Origin: an uncultured Planctomycetota bacterium
Lineage (GTDB): Bacteria; Planctomycetota; SZUA-567; JAFGNG01
Reading direction: 5' to 3'
DNA: 6,486 bases
NCBI GenBank assembly: GCA_947311175.1
Contig: CAMZKK010000187.1
Span: 1 to 6,486, forward strand
Shown: positions 1 to 5,961 of the stretch, one piece after another
Numbering within the stretch: the first letter of the stretch is position 1
How the letters are laid out: every line of letters starts with the position of its first letter
The notes under the pieces: generated by a model
The model's input: only the letters and a program-made list of their open reading frames with translations
Databases searched by the model: none
What the model was told of the DNA's origin: nothing
Program-made: the position numbers and the translations under genes

Positions 1-284
1 ACTTCACCATGTTCGTTAGTAAAGAGCATAGTATCTACATCTAAAAATTTCAAAAAACCTTTAAAGTGACCATGATAAAGATTATCATCTAATTTCCCAA
101 GCGGAACAATAGTTTCAAGACTACCTACCAAATGCCTATTTGTTGAATTTTCCGAAACACCTTTATTTACAGTTAATTTTAGATGAATTCCCAATGAATC
201 AGGTAGCGAATTAATACTATAAAATAAATTCCATCCAATAAAAGTAATTATAGCTAAGCAAATAAAAATACCCTTATGTTTCAT
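1..284 (-). CDS. Partial membrane-anchored or secreted protein, unknown function (3' end off window)
   Basis: An open frame starts at ATG 284-282 and runs 94 codons without a stop to the left edge, so only the N-terminus is present. An AGGG stretch a few bases upstream is a plausible ribosome binding site. The start MKHKG is basic and is followed by a hydrophobic segment at about residues 5-23 (GIFICLAIITFIGWNLFY), which fits a signal anchor or an uncleaved signal peptide. No lipobox cysteine is visible. The remaining residues are hydrophilic with no motif I recognise. In particular there is no ApbE-like signature, although a flavin transferase would suit this position next to rnfG. It lies 133 bp downstream of rnfG on the same strand, so co-transcription is possible but not shown. 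Function unknown. Confidence 0.6.
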   Translation of the reverse strand, partial: MKHKGIFICLAIITFIGWNLFYSINSLPDSLGIHLKLTVNKGVSENSTNRHLVGSLETIVPLGKLDDNLYHGHFKGFLKFLDVDTMLFTNEHGE

Positions 285-310
285 TCCAAACCCTACTTAT
301 CAGCCAGCAA

Positions 311-403
311 TTATTTCTTTTCTAAAACAAAAGACATTCGTCGCAAATTATCAAAACCGCCTTTAGCGATAGCTAAAGACCATTCATTTTTAACTTTTAA
401 CTT
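311..403 (-). other. Open stretch without a start codon, possible gene remnant or dispersed repeat
   Basis: Between rnfG and the left partial gene, one minus-strand frame stays open for 30 codons from an in-frame TAA at 406-404 to a TAA at 313-311. It reads KLKVKNEWSLAIAKGG, then FDNLRRMSFVLEKK. The peptide looks protein-like in composition, but the only in-frame ATG is late (337-335) and no ribosome binding site supports it. It overlaps the hairpin at 361-378 and most of the tandem repeat. It may be the remnant of a gene or a copy of an interspersed intergenic element; a functional small gene is unlikely. Seen: the frame and its limits. Inferred: the interpretation. Confidence 0.3.
361..378. 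repeat. Small inverted repeat (7-bp stem, 4-nt loop) downstream of rnfG
   Basis: CTTTAGC and GCTAAAG form a perfect 7-bp stem around a 4-base loop, about 40 bases past the rnfG stop. On the minus strand it is followed by GCGGTTTTG, so the U tract is short and interrupted. At best it is a weak terminator for the rnf operon. It may instead be part of a dispersed intergenic element. Confidence 0.4.
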
Positions 404-416
404 TTAACTTTTAATT
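391..416. repeat. AT-rich 7-bp tandem repeat (TAACTTT, three copies plus a partial)
   Basis: On the plus strand TAACTTT occurs head to tail at 391-397, 398-404 and 405-411, followed by the partial copy TAATT. It ends one base from the rnfG stop codon (420-418). Such short AT-rich arrays are prone to slippage and could vary in copy number between strains. No function can be assigned from sequence. Confidence 0.7.
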
Positions 417-417
417 G

Positions 418-1077
418 TTAATTATCAACCACTTCATCTATCTTCCGTGAGGCATCTTGAATTGCCGCAATTATTCCCCTGGTTGAAAAAGTTGCTCCGG
501 TAATAATATCTATGGTTCCACCGTCTTTTTTTACCTTCAATTCAGAAGCAGCATAGGTCTTATCTTCTGTTGGATTATAGAATTGTTTTTGAAAACTTGT
601 TCTATTGTCTTTACTTGGTGTCCCTGCCTTGCCTGTCAATTTACCAATAATTGTATAGGGCGCGGCTGATTCCTTTGCCTTTTCTCCAAGTCCCGGAGTC
701 TCTTCACTTTTAATCACACTCCATCCAACAAGCATCCGACCATGTTCCGTTGCATTTTTATCAGCAGTAAAACCGACCAAAAGTTTAATCGGCACAGCAG
801 AATTATAGCCAATACCGTTACCGGTTGTTACGTAAAAATTAGGTTTTCCGGTCTTTTCGTCACTCTTCCATACCTTTGTTACAGTTATCTTACCAACCTC
901 AATATCTTCAATCGCACCGTAACCATCGAGAAAAATTTTGCTAAGCGCATTTTTCTTTGCCAATAATTCTTGCTTTGCAATATCCTTTTTAGTTCCTTCA
1001 TAAGTAGCAAAAAGGGTTGCTCCAGAAATGGCTGCCACAAGTCCTATAACCAATGGGTATCTGATAAATGAATTCAT
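418..1077 (-). CDS. rnfG: RnfG, FMN-carrying subunit of the Rnf ferredoxin:NAD+ oxidoreductase
   Basis: RnfG of 219 residues, close to the usual length. An N-terminal membrane anchor spans about residues 8-26. The rest forms an FMN-binding domain on the outer face of the membrane. The conserved ETPGLGE motif lies at 126-132. The covalent flavin site is TGAT at 193-196 within DIITGATFSTRG, where T196 would carry FMN through a phosphoester bond made by ApbE; no apbE lies in this window. In the complex RnfG relays electrons between the membrane core and RnfD. The ATG (1077-1075) shares one base with the rnfD stop (TAATG), and its strong AGAGGTGG ribosome binding site sits inside the last codons of rnfD, which points to translational coupling. 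It is the last gene of the cluster. Identification is firm. Confidence 0.96.
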   Translation of the reverse strand: MNSFIRYPLVIGLVAAISGATLFATYEGTKKDIAKQELLAKKNALSKIFLDGYGAIEDIEVGKITVTKVWKSDEKTGKPNFYVTTGNGIGYNSAVPIKLLVGFTADKNATEHGRMLVGWSVIKSEETPGLGEKAKESAAPYTIIGKLTGKAGTPSKDNRTSFQKQFYNPTEDKTYAASELKVKKDGGTIDIITGATFSTRGIIAAIQDASRKIDEVVDN

Positions 1078-2237
1078 TATGCCACCTCTGCTTTCTTCTT
1101 GATTGAGGTTCCAAATACCTTTGGTCTGGTAAATGTATCAATAATTGGGACAACGGTATTCATCAACAATATTGAATAACATACTCCTTCCGGATAGCCA
1201 CCGTAAAGGCGTATCATCACCGTAATGAATCCGCATCCTAAACCAAAAATAATCTGACCTCGTCGAGTGATTGGACTTGTAACCATATCTGTTGCCATAA
1301 ATAATGCCCCGATAAATACTCCGCCAGAAACAATATGCAACAACCAAGGTCCGGTAAATGCATTTGTATAGGCAATCTCGCCAACAGTATTGGCATACGG
1401 AGCAGGAAGAGCCCACCCAAATAACGCAACCGCACCAATATAACTAAACGGTATCTCCCATGAAATTATTTTTTTAGCAAAAAGATAAAGCCCTCCTATT
1501 AAAAGTGCAAATGCACTAATCTCGGCAATACATCCAAAGGTATTACCTAAAAACACATCATTAATAAAACCTTTATGGATTTGAATAACATTATTACTTA
1601 CCCAAATGGCACAATCATCAGTTCTATCCACAACCTTTGTTGACGCACTAGTTATCAAATCACCGTTTGCATTAAAACTAACTTTTGAAAGTTGTTCAAG
1701 AGGAGTCGCTGAGGTAACAATATCCGTAGAAGTTTTAGATTTTCCAACCAACGAGCTAAAGCTACCCATTATGCTTGTTCCCATTTTACCATTGGTGATT
1801 GCTGCCCATGTCCCTGAATTTATTTTTGTTGGATATGACACTTGTAAAAATGCCCTACCGATTAACGCTGGATTCCAAATATTACAACCCAAACCACCAA
1901 AACAATGCTTGGCAATCCCAATTGCAACTATCGAGCCAATCATTGGGATATACCAGTCAACATTCGGAGGAATTACCGCAGCTAATAACAAGCCGGTAAC
2001 TACTGCACTATAATCATCAATCGTTACCTTAACCTTTCGCATACGCTGACAAATATATTCCGTAACCACTGCAGAGACAACCGCAATTACCGTAACCGCA
2101 ATTGACCAATATCCAAAACGATAAAGGGCAAAAGCAAAGGCTGGAGCCAAGGCAATGCAGACATCACGCATTATTGTATTAACCCCTGCTGGGGTTTTTA
2201 TGTGAGGAGAAGTATTAACAATAAAATTATTTGACAA
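1077..2237 (-). CDS. rnfD: RnfD, integral membrane FMN subunit of the Rnf complex
   Basis: RnfD (NqrB-related), 386 residues, with multiple membrane segments in an N-terminal block (about 25-130) and a C-terminal block (about 229-370). A hydrophilic stretch of about 90 residues lies between them and makes the protein somewhat longer than enterobacterial RsxD. Family motifs include GGLGCNIWNPAL (114-125) and FMATDMVTSPIT (313-324). The covalent FMN site is most likely T178 in TSATPL (175-180); a Ser stands where many homologues have Gly (SGAT-type). The start is TTG at 2237-2235. There is no in-frame ATG before codon 23, and AGAAAGG stands 8 bases upstream. RnfD couples flavin electron transfer to ion movement. 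It begins 21 bp after rnfC and overlaps rnfG by one base. Confidence 0.96.
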   Translation of the reverse strand: MSNNFIVNTSPHIKTPAGVNTIMRDVCIALAPAFAFALYRFGYWSIAVTVIAVVSAVVTEYICQRMRKVKVTIDDYSAVVTGLLLAAVIPPNVDWYIPMIGSIVAIGIAKHCFGGLGCNIWNPALIGRAFLQVSYPTKINSGTWAAITNGKMGTSIMGSFSSLVGKSKTSTDIVTSATPLEQLSKVSFNANGDLITSASTKVVDRTDDCAIWVSNNVIQIHKGFINDVFLGNTFGCIAEISAFALLIGGLYLFAKKIISWEIPFSYIGAVALFGWALPAPYANTVGEIAYTNAFTGPWLLHIVSGGVFIGALFMATDMVTSPITRRGQIIFGLGCGFITVMIRLYGGYPEGVCYSILLMNTVVPIIDTFTRPKVFGTSIKKKAEVA

Positions 2238-2245
2238 TTGAGAAA

Positions 2246-2252
2246 CCTTTCT
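2246..2252 (-). promoter_or_regulatory. Ribosome binding site for the TTG start of rnfD
   Basis: AGAAAGG on the minus strand lies 8 bases before TTG 2237-2235, in the short gap after the rnfC TAG. It decides the non-ATG start. The next in-frame ATG (codon 23) would remove the conserved N-terminus. Confidence 0.65.
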
Positions 2253-2258
2253 TGAAAT

Positions 2259-3605
2259 CTATTTCTTTTCTTTTGCGGCAGCACGAAGACGCTGTCTGTT
2301 TAATTCATATTTTGCAAGCTTTATCCATTGAACAATTGGACGACGCGCCGGACATACATAAGTACAAACCCCACACTCGATACAATCAAGAACATTGATA
2401 TCTTTAGAATCGTTAAACCGTCCTGATTCAATAACCAAACTCAACTCTGATGGCAACAACTGTTGCGGACAACCTTCAACACAACGACCACAGCGAATGC
2501 AACGACGATGCTCATAAACTTCGGCATTACATAAAGAAAGAATACCACTCATTCCCTTATTTACCGGCATTTCTAAGTCAAAATGAGCCATTCCCATCAT
2601 TGGGCCGCCATAGATAAGTTTATTTACATTTTCTTTAAATCCACACTTACCAAGCAGATACTTTGCCGGAGTTCCAATCCTTGCTAAGAAGTTTTTTGGT
2701 TCCTTAACGCCATCTCCAGTAGCCGTTACAATCCTCTCGGTTAATGGTCGATTTTTACTACACGCTTCATAAACAGCACTTGCCGTTGCCACATTTTGCA
2801 CAACCACCCCAACATCCATCGGTAAACCACCACTGGGGACTTCTCGATCAAGAATTGCCTTAATCAACTGTTTTTCTGCACCTTGTGGATATTTAACTTC
2901 AAGGAGCTCAGCGATAAGCGTAATTCCGTCACCGCTCATTTCTTTGCAGAGTTTATCCATTATTCTAAAGGCGTCTTCTTTATTTGCCTCTATTCCGATA
3001 TAACCGTTCTTGCAATCAACCGCTTTCAGTAGCAATTTTAAGCCTTCGACAATGGTCTCTGGTTTTTCTAACATTAGACGATAATCAGAGGTAAGGTATG
3101 GTTCACATTCAACACCATTAAGGATAACGGCATCTATCTTTTTTTCCGGTGGTGGAGATAATTTTACATGGGTTGGAAAGGTTGCTCCACCCATTCCAAC
3201 AATCCCTGCCCAAGCAACTTTTTTGCAAATATCAGCAGAAGAAAGTGTCGATACATCTGTATCTACATTGCAACCATCTGCCCATTCATCCTTGCCGTCA
3301 TTTTCAATCAATACCGCCTGACAAGTAGTGCCAATGGGAGTATTGCACTGAATGATTTTTTTTACTTTCCCACTAACCGGACTATGAACTCCAGCAGAGA
3401 CAAATCCTGCAGGTTCACCAATCAACTGTCCCCGCTTTACTTCATCTGTTGCCTTCACCAACACCTTTGCCGGTGCGCCAATATGCTGTGCCATCGGAAC
3501 AATAACTTCTGTAGGAACATCACATTCAGCAATCTTCTGATTCTTGGCTAACTCTTTAAAGTCATGTGGGTGAGTCCCACCTTTAAATGTTTTTAATTCT
3601 CCCAT
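2259..3605 (-). CDS. rnfC: RnfC, NADH-binding iron-sulfur subunit of the Rnf complex
   Basis: RnfC of 448 residues, a peripheral cytoplasmic subunit where NAD+ is reduced (or NADH oxidised). It opens with the family motif FKGGTHPHDFK (7-17). A biotinyl-lipoyl-like region with SPVSGKV lies at 75-81. The glycine-rich nucleotide/FMN region GIVGMGGATFPTHVKL is at 134-149, and NGVECEPY at 163-170 resembles the NuoF/Nqo1 fold. Two [4Fe-4S] motifs follow: C369, C372, C375, C379 and C408, C411, C414, C418. The C-terminus is short and basic, without the long Ala/Lys-rich repeats of enterobacterial RsxC, as in clostridial-type RnfC. The ATG is preceded by only a weak AGAAAG ribosome binding site. It starts 21 bp after rnfB. 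Confidence 0.97.
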   Translation of the reverse strand: MGELKTFKGGTHPHDFKELAKNQKIAECDVPTEVIVPMAQHIGAPAKVLVKATDEVKRGQLIGEPAGFVSAGVHSPVSGKVKKIIQCNTPIGTTCQAVLIENDGKDEWADGCNVDTDVSTLSSADICKKVAWAGIVGMGGATFPTHVKLSPPPEKKIDAVILNGVECEPYLTSDYRLMLEKPETIVEGLKLLLKAVDCKNGYIGIEANKEDAFRIMDKLCKEMSGDGITLIAELLEVKYPQGAEKQLIKAILDREVPSGGLPMDVGVVVQNVATASAVYEACSKNRPLTERIVTATGDGVKEPKNFLARIGTPAKYLLGKCGFKENVNKLIYGGPMMGMAHFDLEMPVNKGMSGILSLCNAEVYEHRRCIRCGRCVEGCPQQLLPSELSLVIESGRFNDSKDINVLDCIECGVCTYVCPARRPIVQWIKLAKYELNRQRLRAAAKEKK

Positions 3606-3626
3606 ATTATTTGCTTTCTATTAATA

Positions 3627-4466
3627 CTAACCTTGTTTTGCTTCCCGCGATTTTTTGCGTTCTCTCCGCTCTTTACGTAGGTTCACAATAACATTTTTTG
3701 GGCAAACATTTACACATTTACCACAAAGCTTACATTTATCATAATCAATCACAGCGAGATTATTTACAATTTCAATCGCATCAAACGGGCATTCCTTTAC
3801 ACACTTACGACAAGCAATACAAGAGTGGGTACAAATTTTATTTGCGATAGCACCTTTGTCTTGGCTCTTACATTTAACAAAAACAGTCCTGCTTTCCGGA
3901 TCAACTCGATTAATTCCACGAGGACAGGCATCAACACAACGATTACAACCGGTGCATTTTTTTTCATCAACTACCGGAATTCTATCTTTGCCAATCGTAA
4001 TAGCTCCAAACGGACAAGCCTTAACACAAGTGCCAAGCCCAAGGCAACCATAGGTGCAAGCCTTGCTACCACCGGCAATTCCTGCTAACGACGCAGCTCG
4101 ACAATCCATAACTCCGGTATATTCAAATTTGGTTTCAACATCACCACCCTGACAACAGGTAAAGGCAAATTTTGGTTCAGCCGAATCAACTTCGCCACCC
4201 ATTATACTTGCAACTGCTTGAGCTACATCTGCGCCCCCTGGTGCACAAAGATTCACTGCCGCATTTTGTTCTTCATCAACAATCGCCTCTGCATACCCTG
4301 CACACCCCGGATAACCGCAAGCACCACAGTTTGCTCCTGGGAGGACTTCGTCAATTTTTTCAACTCGCTCATCAATCTTGACATAGAATTTCTTTCCACC
4401 CCAAGCAAGAACCATCCCGAGGGCAATTCCGATTATTCCCATGACAACCAGTGCTGTTATAAACAT
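3627..4466 (-). CDS. rnfB: RnfB, long-form multi-cluster ferredoxin-oxidising subunit of the Rnf complex
   Basis: RnfB, 279 residues, is the entry point for electrons from ferredoxin. A single N-terminal membrane anchor (about 2-22) is followed by the Fe4 domain with C47, C50, C55 and C74 (GANCGACGYPGC motif). Four ferredoxin-like cysteine groups follow: C137/C141/C147/C151, C171/C174/C177/C181, C212/C216/C219/C222/C226 and C245/C248/C251/C255. C104, C105 and C122 are further cysteines in the linker. This is the long form known from anaerobes; proteobacterial RsxB is about 190 residues with two C-terminal clusters. The C-terminal tail is strongly basic (RKERRERKK). A ribosome binding site AAAGGA lies 7 bases before the ATG. 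The gap to rnfA is 45 bp and to rnfC 21 bp. Confidence 0.97.
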   Translation of the reverse strand: MFITALVVMGIIGIALGMVLAWGGKKFYVKIDERVEKIDEVLPGANCGACGYPGCAGYAEAIVDEEQNAAVNLCAPGGADVAQAVASIMGGEVDSAEPKFAFTCCQGGDVETKFEYTGVMDCRAASLAGIAGGSKACTYGCLGLGTCVKACPFGAITIGKDRIPVVDEKKCTGCNRCVDACPRGINRVDPESRTVFVKCKSQDKGAIANKICTHSCIACRKCVKECPFDAIEIVNNLAVIDYDKCKLCGKCVNVCPKNVIVNLRKERRERKKSREAKQG

Positions 4467-4511
4467 TTAAAATTCCTTTAATTTCTGTTTTACAATTATG
4501 TTATTTATTTT

Positions 4512-5110
4512 TTAAGCAAATCCCAAAAATGCCAAAGCCATGCAACCGGCTGCCACAAACGCCACAGGGATACCCTTTAAAGCGTGAGGAACCGGTGCGG
4601 TTTCGAGTCGCTCTCTAATCCCTGCCATCAAAACCATCGCCAAGGTAAAGCCAACACCGGCAAAAATACCATTAACAGTACTCATTCCCAAACAATGGAT
4701 AAATGATTTTTTATCAGCGAATTGAACTACATTTAATTGAGTAACCCCAAGCACCGCACAGTTGGTCGTAATAAGCGGAAGATAAACCCCAAGTGCCTTA
4801 TATAACGCAGGAGCTAATTTTTTCATTGCCATTTCAACAAATTGCACAAGTCCGGCAATAACCACAATAAAACTCACAATATCAAGATACATATCCATTC
4901 CGAAAGGTTTAAGGATACAACGATAGATTAACATTGTCGCAATACTTGCAAGTGTCATTACAAAAATAACAGCCATCCCCATTCCAATTGCGCGTCACGT
5001 TTTTTACTAACCCCAACGAATGGGCACAGTCCAAGAAATTGAGCAAGCACAAAATTCTGCACAAAAACGGCAACAAACATTATTTTTAGATATTCAAGTA
5101 AAATTTCCAT
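4512..5110 (-). pseudogene. rnfA: RnfA membrane core subunit, interrupted by a one-base frameshift
   Basis: Two overlapping frames together encode RnfA. The 5' frame starts at ATG 5110-5108 and carries QNFVLAQFLGLCPFVGVSKKRDA, written here only as its key parts: QNF (18-20), LGLCPF (26-31, Cys29) and VSKK (34-37). It stops at TAA 4960-4958 after 50 codons. The 3' frame, from GCA 4991 to TAA 4514-4512, continues with AIGMGMAVIF and holds LPLITTNCAVLG with the second conserved Cys. Aligning KKRDAAIGMG with the E. coli RsxA pattern KKLETAIGMG shows exactly one base missing in GACGCGCA (4996-4989). Restored, the product has 199 residues, normal for this six-helix protein. With RnfE it forms the core that binds an iron-sulfur cluster through these cysteines. 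Neighbouring genes are intact, so a sequencing error is plausible. The ribosome binding site AAAGGA is about 11 bases upstream; the rnfE stop is 16 bp away. Confidence 0.92.
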
Positions 5111-5126
5111 ATCAGTTTAAATCCTT

Positions 5127-5831
5127 TTATTTTTTATCTGCAGTTGCTTGAAATGGGCTTACTTCACCACCGGCAGCATCAACTACCGGTTCATCACCTT
5201 GATCCGCAATCCCTTTTTCAGCCAAGGCAAGTTTAAGTTTTTTGCGAGCACCAAGATGATTGAAAAACGCCAATAATAACCCCATTGCAAAGAATCCACC
5301 GGGGGCTAAAATAAATATTTTCATCGAATATTCCCCACCAAAATCAGAAATAGGAAGTCCCATAATCTTCCATTCACCGAGGATTTCTCTAAAAATACCA
5401 ATAACGGAAAGTGCTAGCGTAAAGCCAAGCCCCATCCCTAAGCCATCAACGATTGATGAAAACACTCCGTTTTTAGAAGCAAATGCCTCTGCTCTACCGA
5501 GAATAATACAGTTGACCACAATCAATGGAAGGAATATACCGAGACTAACCTTGAGCTCTGGAAAAAACGCTGCTACCACCATCTTCACTACGGTCACAAA
5601 AGTAGCAATAACCACAATAAAACAAGGGATTCTTACCTCTGCCGGAAATACCGAACGAAAAATAGAGATAATTGCATTGCTGCAAATAAGTACAAAAGTA
5701 GCTGCCAATCCCATACCAATTGCATTCGCAAGCCCGGTTGTCACCGCTAACGAAGGACACAGCCCTAACAACAACACAAATACCGGGTTTTCCTTAAAAA
5801 AACCACGAGTAAATACATTTTTAATATCCAT
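5127..5831 (-). CDS. rnfE: RnfE, membrane core subunit of the Rnf complex and first gene of the operon
   Basis: RnfE (NqrD family), 234 residues with about six hydrophobic helices. It has the start pattern FKENPVFVLLLGLCPSLAV, with Cys25, and VVNCIILGRAEAFAS (106-120), with Cys108. These half-motifs mirror LGLCPF and TTNCAVLG in RnfA, and the pair of subunits forms a pseudo-symmetric core holding an iron-sulfur cluster in the membrane. The RAEAFA sequence and the length of over 200 residues separate RnfE from RnfA. The C-terminal tail (about 205-234) is hydrophilic and acidic/alanine-rich. The ATG (5831-5829) has a strong AAAGGTGAG ribosome binding site. It is the promoter-proximal gene, about 43 bases from the predicted transcription start. 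The adjacent rnfA begins 16 bp later. Confidence 0.96.
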   Translation of the reverse strand: MDIKNVFTRGFFKENPVFVLLLGLCPSLAVTTGLANAIGMGLAATFVLICSNAIISIFRSVFPAEVRIPCFIVVIATFVTVVKMVVAAFFPELKVSLGIFLPLIVVNCIILGRAEAFASKNGVFSSIVDGLGMGLGFTLALSVIGIFREILGEWKIMGLPISDFGGEYSMKIFILAPGGFFAMGLLLAFFNHLGARKKLKLALAEKGIADQGDEPVVDAAGGEVSPFQATADKK

Positions 5832-5834
5832 ATT

Positions 5835-5843
5835 CTCACCTTT
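5835..5843 (-). promoter_or_regulatory. Strong ribosome binding site of rnfE
   Basis: AAAGGTGAG on the minus strand lies just before ATG 5831-5829, with the AAGG core 7 bases away. It matches the AGGAGGTGA anti-Shine-Dalgarno complement well and fixes the rnfE start. Confidence 0.7.
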
Positions 5844-5880
5844 GTTTAGGTCAATAAATTAATTTAAAATTAAGGGTAAA

Positions 5881-5908
5881 ATTATATAAACAAATGAACA
5901 AATGTCAA
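5881..5908 (-). promoter_or_regulatory. Consensus sigma-70 type promoter of the rnf operon
   Basis: On the minus strand TTGACA (5908-5903) and TATAAT (5886-5881) are both perfect consensus hexamers, separated by 16 bp. Transcription would start near 5874, giving a leader of about 43 bases before rnfE. The -35 box lies within the 3' arm of the inverted repeat at 5901-5933, so a protein bound to that dyad would cover it. No Rex-like TTGTGAA-type site was seen. Confidence 0.75.
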
Positions 5909-5933
5909 TAAACTCAAGGAGTTTATTGACATT
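5901..5933. repeat. Perfect 15-bp inverted repeat with 3-nt loop, terminator or operator
   Basis: AATGTCAATAAACTC (5901-5915), spacer AAG, and GAGTTTATTGACATT (5919-5933) are perfect reverse complements. The repeat lies between the stop of the upstream gene (5964-5962) and the rnf promoter. It could terminate minus-strand transcripts of the upstream gene: an A-rich run precedes it and TTTGTTCATTTG follows, although the U tract is imperfect and the stem is AT-rich. On the plus strand it is followed by ATTTTTC. Because one arm includes the rnf -35 box, it is equally a candidate operator. The structure is seen directly; either role is inferred. Confidence 0.8.
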
Positions 5934-5953
5934 ATTTTTCAAAGACATTATTT
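5928..5953. repeat. Direct repeat GACATTATTT, two copies 16 bp apart
   Basis: GACATTATTT occurs on the plus strand at 5928-5937 and 5944-5953. The first copy overlaps the right arm of the inverted repeat, whose left arm gives the same core inverted (AATGTC, 5901-5906). These could be protein-binding half-sites upstream of the rnf promoter, or an AT-rich coincidence. Confidence 0.5.
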
Positions 5954-5961
5954 AGAGTCAA

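Noticed and set aside
391..416. CRISPR-like array
   Set aside because: The unit is only 7 bp, head to tail with no spacers, so it is a simple tandem repeat.
1606..2013. 135-residue plus-strand open frame
   Set aside because: It is antisense to the conserved rnfD coding region and has no supporting motif.
4512..4982. A stand-alone 156-residue gene starting at ATG 4982
   Set aside because: It starts inside the conserved AIGMG segment of RnfA, lacks the first helix and the LGLCPF cysteine, and has no convincing ribosome binding site. It is the 3' part of a frameshifted rnfA.
4997..5006. Programmed -1 frameshifting at the A6 run (AGT AAA AAA CGT) of rnfA
   Set aside because: Slipping back one base on the A run leads straight to ACG TGA, a stop, so it cannot join the two rnfA frames. 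The shift must lie after 4995, where no slippery heptamer is present.
418..5831. Na+-NQR (nqr) operon instead of rnf
   Set aside because: RnfB and RnfC with ferredoxin-type clusters and an NADH-binding RnfC are present, and there is no NqrF or NqrA-type subunit.
5260..5862. 200-residue open frame on the plus strand
   Set aside because: It lies antisense to rnfE, whose identity is certain, has a low-complexity composition rich in N, I, P and T, and no recognisable domain. It is a shadow frame.
5926..5954. Divergent plus-strand promoter using TTGACA 5926-5931
   Set aside because: The best -10 at 17-bp spacing is TATTTA, matching only three of six bases, and no plus-strand gene follows. The TTGACA is a by-product of the inverted repeat.
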